Assembly (NCBI RefSeq): GCF_012641335.1
Contig: NZ_JABAID010000010.1
Span: 1 to 64,000 of the forward strand
Source of the DNA: Novosphingobium sp. ERN07
GTDB taxonomy: Bacteria > Pseudomonadota > Alphaproteobacteria > Sphingomonadales > Sphingomonadaceae
DNA length: 64,000 bases
Reading direction: 5' to 3'
The position numbers were made by a program, and so were the translations under genes. How positions within the stretch are numbered: the stretch's first letter is position 1; every line of letters starts with the position of its first letter. Shown here piece by piece: positions 34,163-43,376 of this stretch. The notes under the pieces are model-generated. The model worked only from the letters and a program-made list of their open reading frames with translations, did not search any database and was not told the DNA's origin.

Positions 34163-34980
34163 AGTTCGCCGGCAAAGTAGCGGTCATTACCGGATCGGGC
34201 CGCAAGCAGGGCTTGGGCGAAGCAATCGCCCGTCGTCTGAGCGAAGAAGGCGCCGCCGTGGTCATCGCCGACATCGGCGGATCGCGCGATTCGGCCACGC
34301 CCGATGCGATGATCGGGGCCGAGGCGGAAATGCGCGAAGTGGCCGATTCGATGCCCGGCGCGGCGTCCACCTTTTCGTGCGACGTGCGTGACCCGGATCA
34401 GGTGCGGGCGCTGGCGGCTCATGCGGTTGCCACACATGGATCGCTGGATATCTGGGTGAACAACGCAGGCATCGGCTATATCATGAAGCCGCTGGGCGAA
34501 GTTTCCGCCGACGATTGGCGCGCGGTGATCGACGTGAATCTGACCGGCGCGTGGTTCGGGCTTCAGGCGGCTGCCGAAGTGATGATCGAACAGGGTAAGG
34601 GCGGGCGCATCGTCAACATCGCCAGCCAGGCCGCAAAGTCGGGCTTCATGCACGCGCAGGCCTATACCGCGTCAAAGCATGGGCTCGTCGGGCTGGTGCG
34701 CTCTGCCTCGATCGAGTTGGGCGCGCATGGCATCACGGTGAACAACGTGTGCCCCAACCACGTGACCACCGGCCTTGGCAAATGGCAGAATGAACACTTT
34801 GCCGCCGTGCAGGGCATCAGTGTTGAGCAGTATCTCAAGAACATGGCCGCGCGCATTCCGTTGGGCCGCCCCGGCCTGCCGGAAGATACTGCCAATGCCG
34901 TGGCGTTCCTGTGTTCGGCAGAGGCATCTTATATCACCGGTGAAAGCATGAACGTGTCTGGCGGCGAGGAGCCGCACTGA
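34159..34980 (+). CDS. SDR family oxidoreductase
   Basis: 273-aa classical SDR. TGSGRKQGLG is the cofactor loop with a two-residue insertion, NNAGIG is present, IASQAAKS holds the Ser, and YTASK the Tyr/Lys pair. It ends with TGESMNVSGGEE. GTG 34159 is the start, overlapping the upstream stop. It is coupled to the preceding small protein and followed one base later by the MmgE/PrpD gene, so it likely oxidises the substrate that the next enzyme handles. Confidence 0.88.
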   Translation: MKFAGKVAVITGSGRKQGLGEAIARRLSEEGAAVVIADIGGSRDSATPDAMIGAEAEMREVADSMPGAASTFSCDVRDPDQVRALAAHAVATHGSLDIWVNNAGIGYIMKPLGEVSADDWRAVIDVNLTGAWFGLQAAAEVMIEQGKGGRIVNIASQAAKSGFMHAQAYTASKHGLVGLVRSASIELGAHGITVNNVCPNHVTTGLGKWQNEHFAAVQGISVEQYLKNMAARIPLGRPGLPEDTANAVAFLCSAEASYITGESMNVSGGEEPH

Positions 34981-34981
34981 C

Positions 34982-36352
34982 ATGACGGATGGGGCAAACC
35001 CGGCGCATGTGCTGATCGACCACGCGCTATCGCTGCGCTGGGACGATCTGCCCGATGAGACGAAGGCGCGGGCCAAGACGTTCCTGCACGATTCGCTGGC
35101 CGTGGGTGTGGCGGGGCGCAATGCCGCCCACGCTGACGCCGTGCTGGGGATGGTGCAGGGCTGGGGTGCGGGCGATGTGGCATCGGTGCTGGGCAGGCCC
35201 GATGTGCGCCTGCCCGCGCCGTCTGCCGCGTTCATCAACGGCTTCCAGATTCACGGGCAGGAATATGACTGTGTGCATGAACCTGCCGTGCTGCACCCGA
35301 TGGCGACCGTGCTGGCGGCTTTGCTGGCCGAGGCGCAGCGGGGCGAGCCGGTAACGGGGCAGCAGTTCCTGACCGCCATCGTGGCGGGCGTGGACGTTGC
35401 GGTGACACTGGGCATTGCCGCGCCCGATGCGCTGAAGTTCTTCCGCCCGGCAACGGCGGGTATATTCGGTTGCGTGGCGGCGATCGCCAGCCTTCGCGCA
35501 ATGCCGCGTGATATGGCGCTGGATGCGTTCGGCCATGCGCTTGCGCTGGTTTCGGGCACGATGCAGGCGCATGTGGAGGGCAAGCCCGCGCTGCCGGTGC
35601 AGGTGGCCAATGCTGCGCGCAACAGCCTTGTCGCCATCGATCTGGCACGAGGCGGAATGCCGGGGGTGACGCGCCCGCTGGACGGGCCGTTCGGTTATTT
35701 CCCGCTGATGGAAGTGCGTGAGGCGCTGGCCCCCGCGCTGGCGCGATTGGGGCAGGGCCACCGCATTACCGAGGTAAGCTGGAAACCGTTCCCGACCGGG
35801 CGCGCCGGACACGGCGGGATCGTGGCGGTGCAGCAATTGCGCGACGAACAGCGCCTTGCCGCTGCCGATTTGGAAAGCCTTGAATATCATGCGCCGCCGT
35901 TGATCCACCGGCTTGTCGGGCGTCCGGCCAAGGCGGGGATGGAGCCGGGCTATGCGCGGCTGTGTATGCAATATCTGGCCGCCGTAACCCTGCTGCGCGG
36001 CAAGGTTACGCTGGGCGATTTCACCCGCGAATCGCTGGATGATCCGCAGGTGTTGGCGCTGGCCGCGAAGATCACGGTAGTTGCCGATGGTAATCCTGAT
36101 CTGGCCGCTTTTGTGCCTGCGCGCGCGGTTGTGCGCACCGTGGATGGCCGGCTGCTGACGCAAGATGTGACCGCGCAATTGGGATCGCCGCAATGGCCCC
36201 TGTCGGAAACGCAGCATATGGCCAAAGCCTTGGGATGCCTGGAATTTGCAGGGCTTGAAGCCTGCCATGATGCGCTGGTCGCTGCCGTCGCAGCGCTGCC
36301 CAATGCAGACGACGCCATCGCCAGCCTGATCGCCAGCGGCGTGCTGTCATAA
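34982..36352 (+). CDS. MmgE/PrpD family protein
   Basis: 456-aa protein of the 2-methylcitrate dehydratase / cis-aconitate decarboxylase-like family. The N-terminus KTFLHDSLAVGVAG and FINGFQIHGQEYD are family landmarks. Members dehydrate, decarboxylate or isomerise tricarboxylic or related acids. With LeuCD-like, CoA-transferase and lyase genes in the opposite operon, it suggests a pathway through branched di- or tricarboxylic acids (inference). It starts two bases after the SDR stop and is followed by an operator and the VOC gene. Confidence 0.85.
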   Translation: MTDGANPAHVLIDHALSLRWDDLPDETKARAKTFLHDSLAVGVAGRNAAHADAVLGMVQGWGAGDVASVLGRPDVRLPAPSAAFINGFQIHGQEYDCVHEPAVLHPMATVLAALLAEAQRGEPVTGQQFLTAIVAGVDVAVTLGIAAPDALKFFRPATAGIFGCVAAIASLRAMPRDMALDAFGHALALVSGTMQAHVEGKPALPVQVANAARNSLVAIDLARGGMPGVTRPLDGPFGYFPLMEVREALAPALARLGQGHRITEVSWKPFPTGRAGHGGIVAVQQLRDEQRLAAADLESLEYHAPPLIHRLVGRPAKAGMEPGYARLCMQYLAAVTLLRGKVTLGDFTRESLDDPQVLALAAKITVVADGNPDLAAFVPARAVVRTVDGRLLTQDVTAQLGSPQWPLSETQHMAKALGCLEFAGLEACHDALVAAVAALPNADDAIASLIASGVLS

Positions 36353-36360
36353 GCGCTTGC

Positions 36361-36384
36361 ATTTGTATTATATCTATATCAAAT
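36361..36384. promoter_or_regulatory. AT-rich 24-bp operator (site C)
   Basis: The + strand reads ATTTG-TA-TTAT-AT-CTAT-AT-CAAAT. Both outer arms are perfect and inversely repeated; the inner boxes each have one mismatch. It begins nine bases after the MmgE/PrpD stop and ends 39 bases before the VOC start at 36423, giving a second entry point into the plus-strand gene set. Confidence 0.75.
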
Positions 36385-36422
36385 AATCTCGACACCGCGT
36401 TCGGGATCAGCAGGGAATCGAC

Positions 36423-37313
36423 ATGACCTTATTGAAGTGCGCAACGCACGTTGTCAGCGATCTGGATGACGCCATCGCGCGGTATGAAAGCTGGATGGAA
36501 TACCGCACGGTCGAACGCGGTGAAGTGCCTGCCGATCTTGCCGCAGCATGGAATGCCCCGGCCAGTGCAGGACGCGGCTATGCCGTGCTGCAACCGGCTT
36601 CGGGCGAGGACGTGTTCCTGCGCTTTGTCGAAGGCGATCCAGTACCCGAATATGCGCCGATCCGCACTTATGGCTGGGCCGCCATCGAGCTGTGCGTGAC
36701 CGACGTTGAAGCCGTGAACGAAAAGATGCTGCAAAGCCCGTTTGAGGTGATTGGCCCGCCCAAGCCGTTGGACGGATTTGCCACGGTAAAGCCGATGCAG
36801 GTGCGCGGCGCTGATCAGGAAACGGTTTACCTCACGCAAATCCTGCAACCGGGACCGGGCACCGGCCTGCCTGAACCCAAGTCGCTGATCGACCGGCCTT
36901 TCATCATGGTTCTGGCCTGCCCGGACCTGCGCAAGACCGCGCAGTGGGTGAAGGACGTGTTGGGCCTGCCGATGATCGATCCGGTGGCGATCCGCTATTC
37001 CATGATCGAAAAGGCATTCGGCCTGCCCGAAACGGCGAAGACCGAACTGACCACGGCGCGTGGGAGCGGCCAAGTGTTTCTTGAACTGGACCAGTATCCA
37101 GATGCGGCAACCGAACGCCCGCGCCGTGAAGGCGCGCTGCCGCCCGGCGTTGCGATCACCACCATGCTCTATCCCGATTTCGACCGGCTTGAAGGCCATT
37201 GGGCCAGTGCACCGGTGGTGCGCGAAGGGGCGGTTTATAGCGGCAAGCGCAGCGGTGTGCTGGTGACGCCCGAAGGCGCGCTGCTGGAAGTGGTCGAAGG
37301 GGGAGAAATCTGA
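36423..37313 (+). CDS. VOC family protein, two-domain
   Basis: 296-aa protein with two VOC-like repeats, the first starting TLLKCATHVVSDLDDAIARYESWM and the second FIMVLACPDLRKTAQWVKDVLGLP. Unlike the proteins at 9358 and 10495, the His-His-Glu extradiol triad is not seen, so a ring-cleaving role is unlikely. It may be an isomerase, lyase or binding protein. The ATG has AGGGAA upstream, and an AT-rich operator lies 39 bases before it. Its stop overlaps the hydrolase start (TGATG). Confidence 0.75.
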   Translation: MTLLKCATHVVSDLDDAIARYESWMEYRTVERGEVPADLAAAWNAPASAGRGYAVLQPASGEDVFLRFVEGDPVPEYAPIRTYGWAAIELCVTDVEAVNEKMLQSPFEVIGPPKPLDGFATVKPMQVRGADQETVYLTQILQPGPGTGLPEPKSLIDRPFIMVLACPDLRKTAQWVKDVLGLPMIDPVAIRYSMIEKAFGLPETAKTELTTARGSGQVFLELDQYPDAATERPRREGALPPGVAITTMLYPDFDRLEGHWASAPVVREGAVYSGKRSGVLVTPEGALLEVVEGGEI

Positions 37314-38155
37314 TGGCGGCCCCTGCAATCAAGCGCGGCTTCGTGGACGTGCCGCACGGCCAGATGCACTATCGCTATGCCGGTGACAGCGGCGAGCCGC
37401 TGCTGATCCTGCACGCATCGCCCGGCAGTTCGCGCCAGCAGGTGAAGTTGATTGAGGATTTTGCTGCTGAAGCGCGCGTCTTTGCGCCCGACACACCGGG
37501 CAATGGCGATAGCGACGCGCTGTCTGATCAGGAACCGACGATCCCCGAACTCGCCGCCGCAACGCTGGCGTTCATGGATGCGGTTGGCCTGCAAAAGGCG
37601 CGCGTTTATGGTTCGCACACTGGCGCTGCTATCGCTGCCGAACTGGCGATCCTTGCGCCAAGCCGTGTGTCCGCACTGGTTCTCGATGGCGTCAGCCTGA
37701 TGGAAGGCGAAGAGCTGGAAGAGATTCTGGCCACTTATGCCTTCCCGTTCGAACCCGATCTGGACGGGGCCTATCTGGCCCGCCTGTTCCAGTTCTGCCG
37801 CGATCAATATGTGTTCTTCCCGTGGTATCGCCGCACCCGTGCGGGCCGCCGCGATGGCGGGCTGGGAAGTGCGGCTGACCTCCACGCTTGGATCGTTGAA
37901 GTGATGAAGGCCAGCACGACCTATCACCTCAATTATCGCGCCGCATTCAAATGGCCTGCGGACAAGCGCATGGGCTTGATCGGGTGCCCGACGCTGGTGA
38001 CCGCCGCGATCAACGATCCGCTCTACGATTCCAGCGTGGCGCTAGAAAAGCTGCTGGGCGATGGCGCGTTCGTTGAACTGCCGCGCCTTGATGCCGCCGA
38101 GTTCCGCACCGCGCGCAAGGCGGCGATGGACAGCTTCTTCGCCGGTAAGGCCTGA
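37313..38155 (+). CDS. Alpha/beta hydrolase-fold protein with His at the nucleophile position
   Basis: 280-aa alpha/beta-fold protein. The oxyanion-hole segment is LHASPGSSR, and the strand-turn-helix elbow reads VYGSHTGAAIAAELA, so the Sm-x-Nu-x-Sm motif has His where Ser, Cys or Asp is normal. The second half keeps the PTLVTAAINDPLYD acid region, but a C-terminal His is not obvious. It is related to the first domain of the 43373-45103 product, which shares both features. It may be a non-hydrolytic member or use other chemistry. It lies between VOC and membrane-protein genes. Confidence 0.8.
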   Translation: MAAPAIKRGFVDVPHGQMHYRYAGDSGEPLLILHASPGSSRQQVKLIEDFAAEARVFAPDTPGNGDSDALSDQEPTIPELAAATLAFMDAVGLQKARVYGSHTGAAIAAELAILAPSRVSALVLDGVSLMEGEELEEILATYAFPFEPDLDGAYLARLFQFCRDQYVFFPWYRRTRAGRRDGGLGSAADLHAWIVEVMKASTTYHLNYRAAFKWPADKRMGLIGCPTLVTAAINDPLYDSSVALEKLLGDGAFVELPRLDAAEFRTARKAAMDSFFAGKA

Positions 38156-38158
38156 ATC

Positions 38159-38821
38159 ATGGACATCGGTCTTTCGCTGCTGACGCTGCTGCACCTGCTG
38201 ATCCCGATCTACTGGCTGGGCGGTGATCTGGGCGCGTTTTACAGCTCGCGCTTCATGATCGATCCGGCCCGGTCTGTACCTGAACGGATGATGGCGCTGA
38301 AAATCCTCAACAATATCGATATGGCGCCGCGCACCACGCTGATCCTCGCGTTCCCTACTGGGTTTGGCCTTGCCGTGGCGAAGGGCTGGATCGATCTGCC
38401 CGGCTCTGCCGCGATCCTTGTCTGGGTGCTGGGCCTTGCATGGCTGGCGCTGGCGTGGACGGTCCATCTGAAGCACGGTCCTGCGGGCGCGGGATACAAG
38501 CGCGTGGACATTGCCGTGCGTTATGTTGTGCTGGCCGGGTTGATTGGCAGCGGTGTGGCGGGCCTTGCAGGCGCAATTGCGCTGCCACTGTTCATCTCGC
38601 TCAAGTTGCTGGCGCTGGCCACTTGCATTTCCATCGGTCTGCTGGTGCGCCGCCAACTGGTGCCGCTGTTCCCCGCGATCATCGCCCTGCGCGAAAATGG
38701 TCCGACGCCCGAAGGCGACAAAGCCATTGCCGGGGTCATCGCCATCACCCAGCCGACTGTGATGGTGCTGTGGGTTGTCGTGCTGATCGCCTGTTTCCTG
38801 GGCATTGCAACGCCCGTTTGA
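38159..38821 (+). CDS. Integral membrane protein with YWLGG motif (second copy)
   Basis: 220-aa protein with about six hydrophobic segments, paralogous to the product of 21276-21953 (IPIYWLGGDLGAFYSSRF versus AMVYWLGGEWGVFQTSF). Conserved His near the start of segment one (LLHLLIP / WVHIIAM) and the acidic residue after YWLGG could form a heme or metal site. The function is unknown. It starts three bases after the hydrolase stop, in the same operon as catabolic enzymes, so transport or electron transfer for the pathway is possible. Confidence 0.75.
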   Translation: MDIGLSLLTLLHLLIPIYWLGGDLGAFYSSRFMIDPARSVPERMMALKILNNIDMAPRTTLILAFPTGFGLAVAKGWIDLPGSAAILVWVLGLAWLALAWTVHLKHGPAGAGYKRVDIAVRYVVLAGLIGSGVAGLAGAIALPLFISLKLLALATCISIGLLVRRQLVPLFPAIIALRENGPTPEGDKAIAGVIAITQPTVMVLWVVVLIACFLGIATPV

Positions 38822-38845
38822 TCCATAACGTAAGGGAGAATTCCA

Positions 38846-39574
38846 TTGCAGAAGCATCGGACCATCACCGGCAAGGTTCTTTACACCTCGCGCAAACCGG
38901 GTCGTGAAGGCGAAGAGCGCGGGCGCGAAGAATTCACCTGGACGCACCACACCGATGGCAAGCGCACCCTGCGCGCGCGGTGCGAGATCGATGAACCGGC
39001 ACCGACCGTTCACCGCGATATCGTGTACAGCCTTGATGAAAACGACCGCCCGATGGACTGCTTCGTGCGTCTGGTGATCGGTGATGAATTCATGGGGTCC
39101 GGCCTGTTCATCATCAACAAGGACACCGTGGAATGCGAAAGCTATGGCCCGTCCATTGGCCGCGTTTCACAGACGATGGCAATTGATGGCCCGTTCGATG
39201 GTTTTGGCACGCATCCCATCGTGGCGGACGCATACATCACGCGCAAGATGGATCGCAGCAAGGGACCGCACAAGCGCAAGTTCCCCTGCTTCCTGCCTTC
39301 GCCGGATCACCGTGGCGCTACTCCGCCGCTGATTGCGAAGTCGGAAATCAACCTTGCCTTCGTGGGCGAGGAAACGGTGACCGTTCCTGCAGGCACCTTC
39401 GATTGCTACAAGTATGAATTCTCGGACGAAGACGCCAGCATGATCTCCATCGGCGGCGAAGCGCACCCCCCCTATCAGGTGTGGGTGACGGCGGACGACG
39501 ACTCGATCTTCGTGCAGGGCGGCGTCGGCGGTTACATGCAGACGTGGTACGAACTGGTTGAACTGAACCGCTGA
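38846..39574 (+). CDS. Protein of unknown function (242 aa)
   Basis: Soluble-looking 242-aa protein without signal peptide or membrane segment. The pattern of alternating strands (GKVLYTSRKPG, VHRDIVYSLDEN, SEINLAFVGEETVTVPAGTFDCYKYEF) suggests a beta-barrel or lipid-binding-like fold; the VTVPAGTFDCYKYEF stretch resembles a motif of DUF3108-type proteins. No catalytic residues are recognised. The start is TTG 38846 with AAGGGAGAA upstream. It is the last gene of the plus-strand set, directly before a terminator. Confidence 0.65.
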   Translation: MQKHRTITGKVLYTSRKPGREGEERGREEFTWTHHTDGKRTLRARCEIDEPAPTVHRDIVYSLDENDRPMDCFVRLVIGDEFMGSGLFIINKDTVECESYGPSIGRVSQTMAIDGPFDGFGTHPIVADAYITRKMDRSKGPHKRKFPCFLPSPDHRGATPPLIAKSEINLAFVGEETVTVPAGTFDCYKYEFSDEDASMISIGGEAHPPYQVWVTADDDSIFVQGGVGGYMQTWYELVELNR

Positions 39575-39601
39575 GCCGATTCACCGGTTGGCAAGTTGGT
39601 G

Positions 39602-39632
39602 GTGCCCGCATCGAAAGGTGCGGGCACTTTTT
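39602..39632. terminator. Rho-independent terminator between convergent operons
   Basis: GTGCCCGCA pairs with TGCGGGCAC around an 8-base loop and is followed by TTTTT. It ends the plus-strand operon and lies five bases from the stop of the converging bicupin gene. Confidence 0.9.
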
Positions 39633-39636
39633 CTGC

Positions 39637-40461
39637 TCACCAGATGGCTTGCGGTGCCAATTCCCGCGCCCATTCGGGCGGCGTGCCTTCGGGCAGGACC
39701 GGGCGATAGGGTGCACCCAGTGGCAGGGGTTTGTGCACATCGCTCCAATGCGTGACGACGGCATTCGCGCCCGGCGACCGCATGATTTGCAGAAAGCCAT
39801 ATTCCGAAACGTGCGGTCCGTGCAGGATGCCGGGCGGGCGGTAGAAATAAGCGCCTGCCCCCATGCGGCCTTCGGGCGCCCACATCGCGCCTTGCAGCAT
39901 GAACATCTCTTCGGCGTGATCGTGCATTTCGGCCGGCAAGGTAGTGCCTTCTGCTGGAACGCCATGCGCCATGCCGGTCAGCAGGAACGTGCGCCCGCTA
40001 TCGTTGGGGCCAAGCCGCAGCACCTTGCGGGCAAGGCGCAGGTGGATCAGTTTGGGGTCATAAGTCGAAACATCCCACGGCATGGCGGGGGTGTGGATCG
40101 CGATGGCTTCGGCAGTGCCCAACATACCGTTCGGATCGCCAGCGGCATGGCGGAACACCAGCAGCACCGCGCCTTGCGCCGTGTGGCGCGCACCAAGCCC
40201 GGACCCTTGCGGCAGGAAGCCATAGGCATGGGCGCGGCGATCCTCGCCATCGATGTCTATCGCCCCATCCAGCATGAAGAACTCTTCCGCGCCGTGATCG
40301 GGCGCATTGGCCGGGGCGCTATAGCCGGGTGGATAGTGCACGATCATGGTTGCCTCGTCCGACAGAGGATCGGCGTTCAGCACTTTTTCTTCTGCCCCAT
40401 CGGCGCGAGAGGTCCAGCCCACGTTCTGCGCGTGGACGAATTCGATATGCGGACGGGCCAT
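39637..40461 (-). CDS. Two-cupin (bicupin) protein
   Basis: 274-aa protein with two cupin domains. The first has DHGAEEFFMLDGAIDI, the second MHDHAEEMFMLQGAM, with paired His/Glu metal ligands, followed by a PPGILHGPHVSEYGF segment. Bicupins include dioxygenases and isomerases; ChrR-like anti-sigma cupins also read DHxxEE, but there is no sigma gene here. It is the last gene of a minus-strand operon with a flavin oxidase, an MFS transporter and a tandem hydrolase; its start lies 18 bases after the oxidase stop. Confidence 0.78.
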   Translation of the reverse strand: MARPHIEFVHAQNVGWTSRADGAEEKVLNADPLSDEATMIVHYPPGYSAPANAPDHGAEEFFMLDGAIDIDGEDRRAHAYGFLPQGSGLGARHTAQGAVLLVFRHAAGDPNGMLGTAEAIAIHTPAMPWDVSTYDPKLIHLRLARKVLRLGPNDSGRTFLLTGMAHGVPAEGTTLPAEMHDHAEEMFMLQGAMWAPEGRMGAGAYFYRPPGILHGPHVSEYGFLQIMRSPGANAVVTHWSDVHKPLPLGAPYRPVLPEGTPPEWARELAPQAIW

Positions 40462-40479
40462 GCTGGTCCTTTGAAATGG

Positions 40480-42045
40480 TCAGGAAAGTTCGAGCGCGCC
40501 GGGGTTCATCAGCCCCTTGGGATCGACTGCCGCCTTCACCGCTTCCAGCAGTGCGCGCGGCGCAGGGCGCAGAACGGAGGCGTAAGGATAAGTCCGCCCA
40601 ATCTGGTTCGACGCCGCGCCATGTTCGGCAAAAAGCGCGATCAGCTCTGCACGCACCTGCATCACAAGCGCGCGGGCATCAGGAGCGGCGGGCGGTTCGC
40701 TCAGGCGGTTTTCGCCTTGAAGAATATCGTGGTGCAGCGGCAGCCAGCTATCACGCCAGTTCATCACCGGCTCATAGCTGAAAGCGTGCGTGCCCATCAC
40801 CGTCAGCAGGCGCGATACGATCACGCCCGCTGCATCGAGCGCTGGCTTGTGCCGGGCCAGCAGCGCCTCGATGGCGCTGGTGAGGCGCAGCGCCTCGCTA
40901 TGCGGCACTTTGGCGTTGAGTGCGATCCAGCGGTCGGCCTGCGGGCCGACGACCATCGTCGAAATCGGATTGAACAGGTCTGCGCGGCCCGCGCGTGGGA
41001 TGGAATCGGGCAGTTCGGACCCGCCGAACCGTGCGGCGATGTCCCGCGCGGCGGCCATGTCGGCAGCTACCGCCGCATCGCTGCGACCAGCCAGCACCAG
41101 GTGGAGCGAATGGCAGCCGTCCTCAATGAAAGACCGCCCTGCCAGCGCCAGCTTCGCCCCCGCTTTCAGGCCTTTCAGCAGCCCGCCTTCCTGCCCGATG
41201 ACTTTCGCCAGCACTTTGGCATCGCGCGCAAGATCGGTGGGCGCGGCAAGGGCGATGCGCGTCTTGTCCGGGTCCATCAGATAGGCGTCTTCGGCAATGT
41301 CGGAACGGGCGACTCCGCATAGCGCGGCAATCCCGGCGGCCTGATCGCTGAACCCGAACGAGAGGTAGCCGTTGGCCTTTGGCGCGCGGATCAGGCGCAG
41401 GCTCACGCGGGCCTTGATGCCCAAAGCCCCAGCATCGTGTACGAAAAGCCCGGTCAGGTCCGGCCCGAAGGTGCGCATGAACGGCTTTGGCGCACGCTCA
41501 ACCGCCAGTTGTCCGGTGTGGAGCAGCGTGCCATCAGCCAGCACCACTTCCATGCCTATCACCGCTTCGGCAGCAGAAACGTGCCGCGCCGTGCCAAGGA
41601 ACAGCGCCCCGTTGGAAAGCCCGCCGCCCACCGTCGCGCGCGCGCCCGAAAACGTGCCGAAGAACGGCAAGCGCAGGCCCAACGGCTTCAGCGCTTCGTG
41701 AATCTGCCGCCATGTGACGCCAGCTTCCACCGTGATCACCATGTCTTCTTCGCTGATCGACACGATCTGGTTGAGCCGCGCAAGATCTACAGCGACAAAG
41801 CCGCGATCCGGCACGACATAGCCGCGAACATAGGTCAGCCCGCCGCCGCGCGGGGCCATCGGCATGCCCGCCGCGCCAATCAGGCGAACCGCCTCGGCCA
41901 GTGCATCGACGCTGGTTGGGCGGACCACCGCAAGGCAGGGCGCGCCTTCGTCGAGCAGGTCCGATCCGTGCAGGCGCAGGCTTTCGGTGTCGGTCAGAAG
42001 GCCTTCGGGGCCAAGCAGGGCGTGCAGATCGTCGTTCAGAGGCAT
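40480..42045 (-). CDS. FAD-linked oxidase, GlcD/VAO superfamily (second copy)
   Basis: 521-aa PCMH-fold flavoprotein, paralogous to the product of 28994-30622. Shared landmarks are MAPRGGGLTYVRGY, DMVITVEAGVTW, HEALKPLGLRLPFFG, ATVGGGLSNG and the C-terminal DPKGLMNPG. It should oxidise a hydroxy acid or an alcohol with FAD. ATG 42045 overlaps the MFS stop by one base (TGATG). The presence of two diverged copies under the same kind of operator suggests two oxidation steps or two substrates. Confidence 0.85.
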   Translation of the reverse strand: MPLNDDLHALLGPEGLLTDTESLRLHGSDLLDEGAPCLAVVRPTSVDALAEAVRLIGAAGMPMAPRGGGLTYVRGYVVPDRGFVAVDLARLNQIVSISEEDMVITVEAGVTWRQIHEALKPLGLRLPFFGTFSGARATVGGGLSNGALFLGTARHVSAAEAVIGMEVVLADGTLLHTGQLAVERAPKPFMRTFGPDLTGLFVHDAGALGIKARVSLRLIRAPKANGYLSFGFSDQAAGIAALCGVARSDIAEDAYLMDPDKTRIALAAPTDLARDAKVLAKVIGQEGGLLKGLKAGAKLALAGRSFIEDGCHSLHLVLAGRSDAAVAADMAAARDIAARFGGSELPDSIPRAGRADLFNPISTMVVGPQADRWIALNAKVPHSEALRLTSAIEALLARHKPALDAAGVIVSRLLTVMGTHAFSYEPVMNWRDSWLPLHHDILQGENRLSEPPAAPDARALVMQVRAELIALFAEHGAASNQIGRTYPYASVLRPAPRALLEAVKAAVDPKGLMNPGALELS

Positions 42046-43376
42046 CAGGCGGCCTTTGTATCAAGAGCGGCAGTCGCGGCGCGGAAGCTGCGGCGGCTGG
42101 CCATCAGGATAAGGAAAGCGGCAAGGCCGCAGCAGAAGAACACGCTGCCGAGCGACCACGCAATGCCATTGGGCTGCGTAAACACCGTGTCGGACAGGAA
42201 GCCGACGATGAAATTCCCCGCCGTCAGTGCGATCAGGCCCGATGCGATGGTCTGCAACGCCATGACTTGCGCCCGCAGCGCATTGGGCGTGATCTGGGCA
42301 AATCCGGTATAGACCGCCGACGTGTTCCAGTTCAGGAACAGCGCGTTGAGCGCATAGCCCAGCAGGGCCAGATTGCCGGTGGGCGCAAGGCAAGCCAGCG
42401 TGCCGAACACCACCATCGAAGCCGCGCAGCCCATTGCGCAAAGAACTGGAGCGTCGGCATAGCCACGCCGGTTCAGCCACGCCATGACCCAGCCGCTGTT
42501 CACGGCGGCAAAGACCGAGATTGGCAAACCCACCATGCCCAGAATCTTGCCGGTTTCTGCCGCGCTCCACCCATGCGCGCGGATGAAAAGCGCGGGAAAC
42601 CAGCCGACGATGGCATAGACACAGACGAGGTTGAGCACCGATCCCAGCATGAACAGGCCAAAAGCACCGGGCCGTTCGATGAACAGGCGTAGCACCGGGC
42701 GCAGGCTGATTGGTTGGGTGGCCACGCTGCCGCCCTGCCGCGCAGGTTCGCGCGCGGTCAGGATCAGCACGAGTGCCAGAACCAACCCCGGCGCGCCGCA
42801 CAGCACGAACACAACCTGCCAAGGCTGCATCGCCCCGAACAGGCCGGGCATTCCGGTTATCAGCCGCTCTGCCCAATCGAGGAACAGCCCCCCCAGCGCC
42901 ATTGCCGCTGCCGTGCCCAGCGAACTGCCGGTCACGAACACACCGTAGGCCTTGGGACGCACGTCGGGCGAAAAGTAATCCGCGATCAATGATGTGGCGA
43001 CCGGCACCAGCGCCGCTTCGCCCACGCCCACCAGCATCCGCGCGATGAACAGTTCGTGGAAATTGCTGGCGAAGGAGCAGCCGATGGTGGCCGCGCTCCA
43101 CAGCATCAGCCCGCCGAACAGCAGTGTCACCCGTCGCCTGCGGTCTGACGCCATGCCCAGCGGCAGGCCCAGCACGCTGTAGACCACGCTGAACGCCATG
43201 CCTTGGAGCAGGCCGAACTGCGTATCGTTGATTTCCAGCGCGACCTTCAGCGGTTCGATCAGCAGCGCGATGGAAACGCGGTCAAGGATCGCCAGCGCAT
43301 AGGCCAGCGTCAGCAGCGACAGGACATACCATGCGTAGGACCGGCGCGGCCAGGCGGGGGAGGGTATCGCGTTCAA
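42045..43376 (-). CDS. MFS transporter
   Basis: 443-aa major facilitator protein with 12 predicted hydrophobic segments. The loop-2/3 motif appears as GLPLGMASDRRRRV, the classic GxxxDRxxRR signature, and the first helix has AYALAILDRVS (aromatic acid:H+ symporter-like DR motif). It probably imports an organic acid across the inner membrane. The start is TTG 43376, overlapping the tandem-hydrolase stop (TTGA). It is unlike the other two MFS proteins in the window, which form their own pair. Confidence 0.88.
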   Translation of the reverse strand: MNAIPSPAWPRRSYAWYVLSLLTLAYALAILDRVSIALLIEPLKVALEINDTQFGLLQGMAFSVVYSVLGLPLGMASDRRRRVTLLFGGLMLWSAATIGCSFASNFHELFIARMLVGVGEAALVPVATSLIADYFSPDVRPKAYGVFVTGSSLGTAAAMALGGLFLDWAERLITGMPGLFGAMQPWQVVFVLCGAPGLVLALVLILTAREPARQGGSVATQPISLRPVLRLFIERPGAFGLFMLGSVLNLVCVYAIVGWFPALFIRAHGWSAAETGKILGMVGLPISVFAAVNSGWVMAWLNRRGYADAPVLCAMGCAASMVVFGTLACLAPTGNLALLGYALNALFLNWNTSAVYTGFAQITPNALRAQVMALQTIASGLIALTAGNFIVGFLSDTVFTQPNGIAWSLGSVFFCCGLAAFLILMASRRSFRAATAALDTKAA

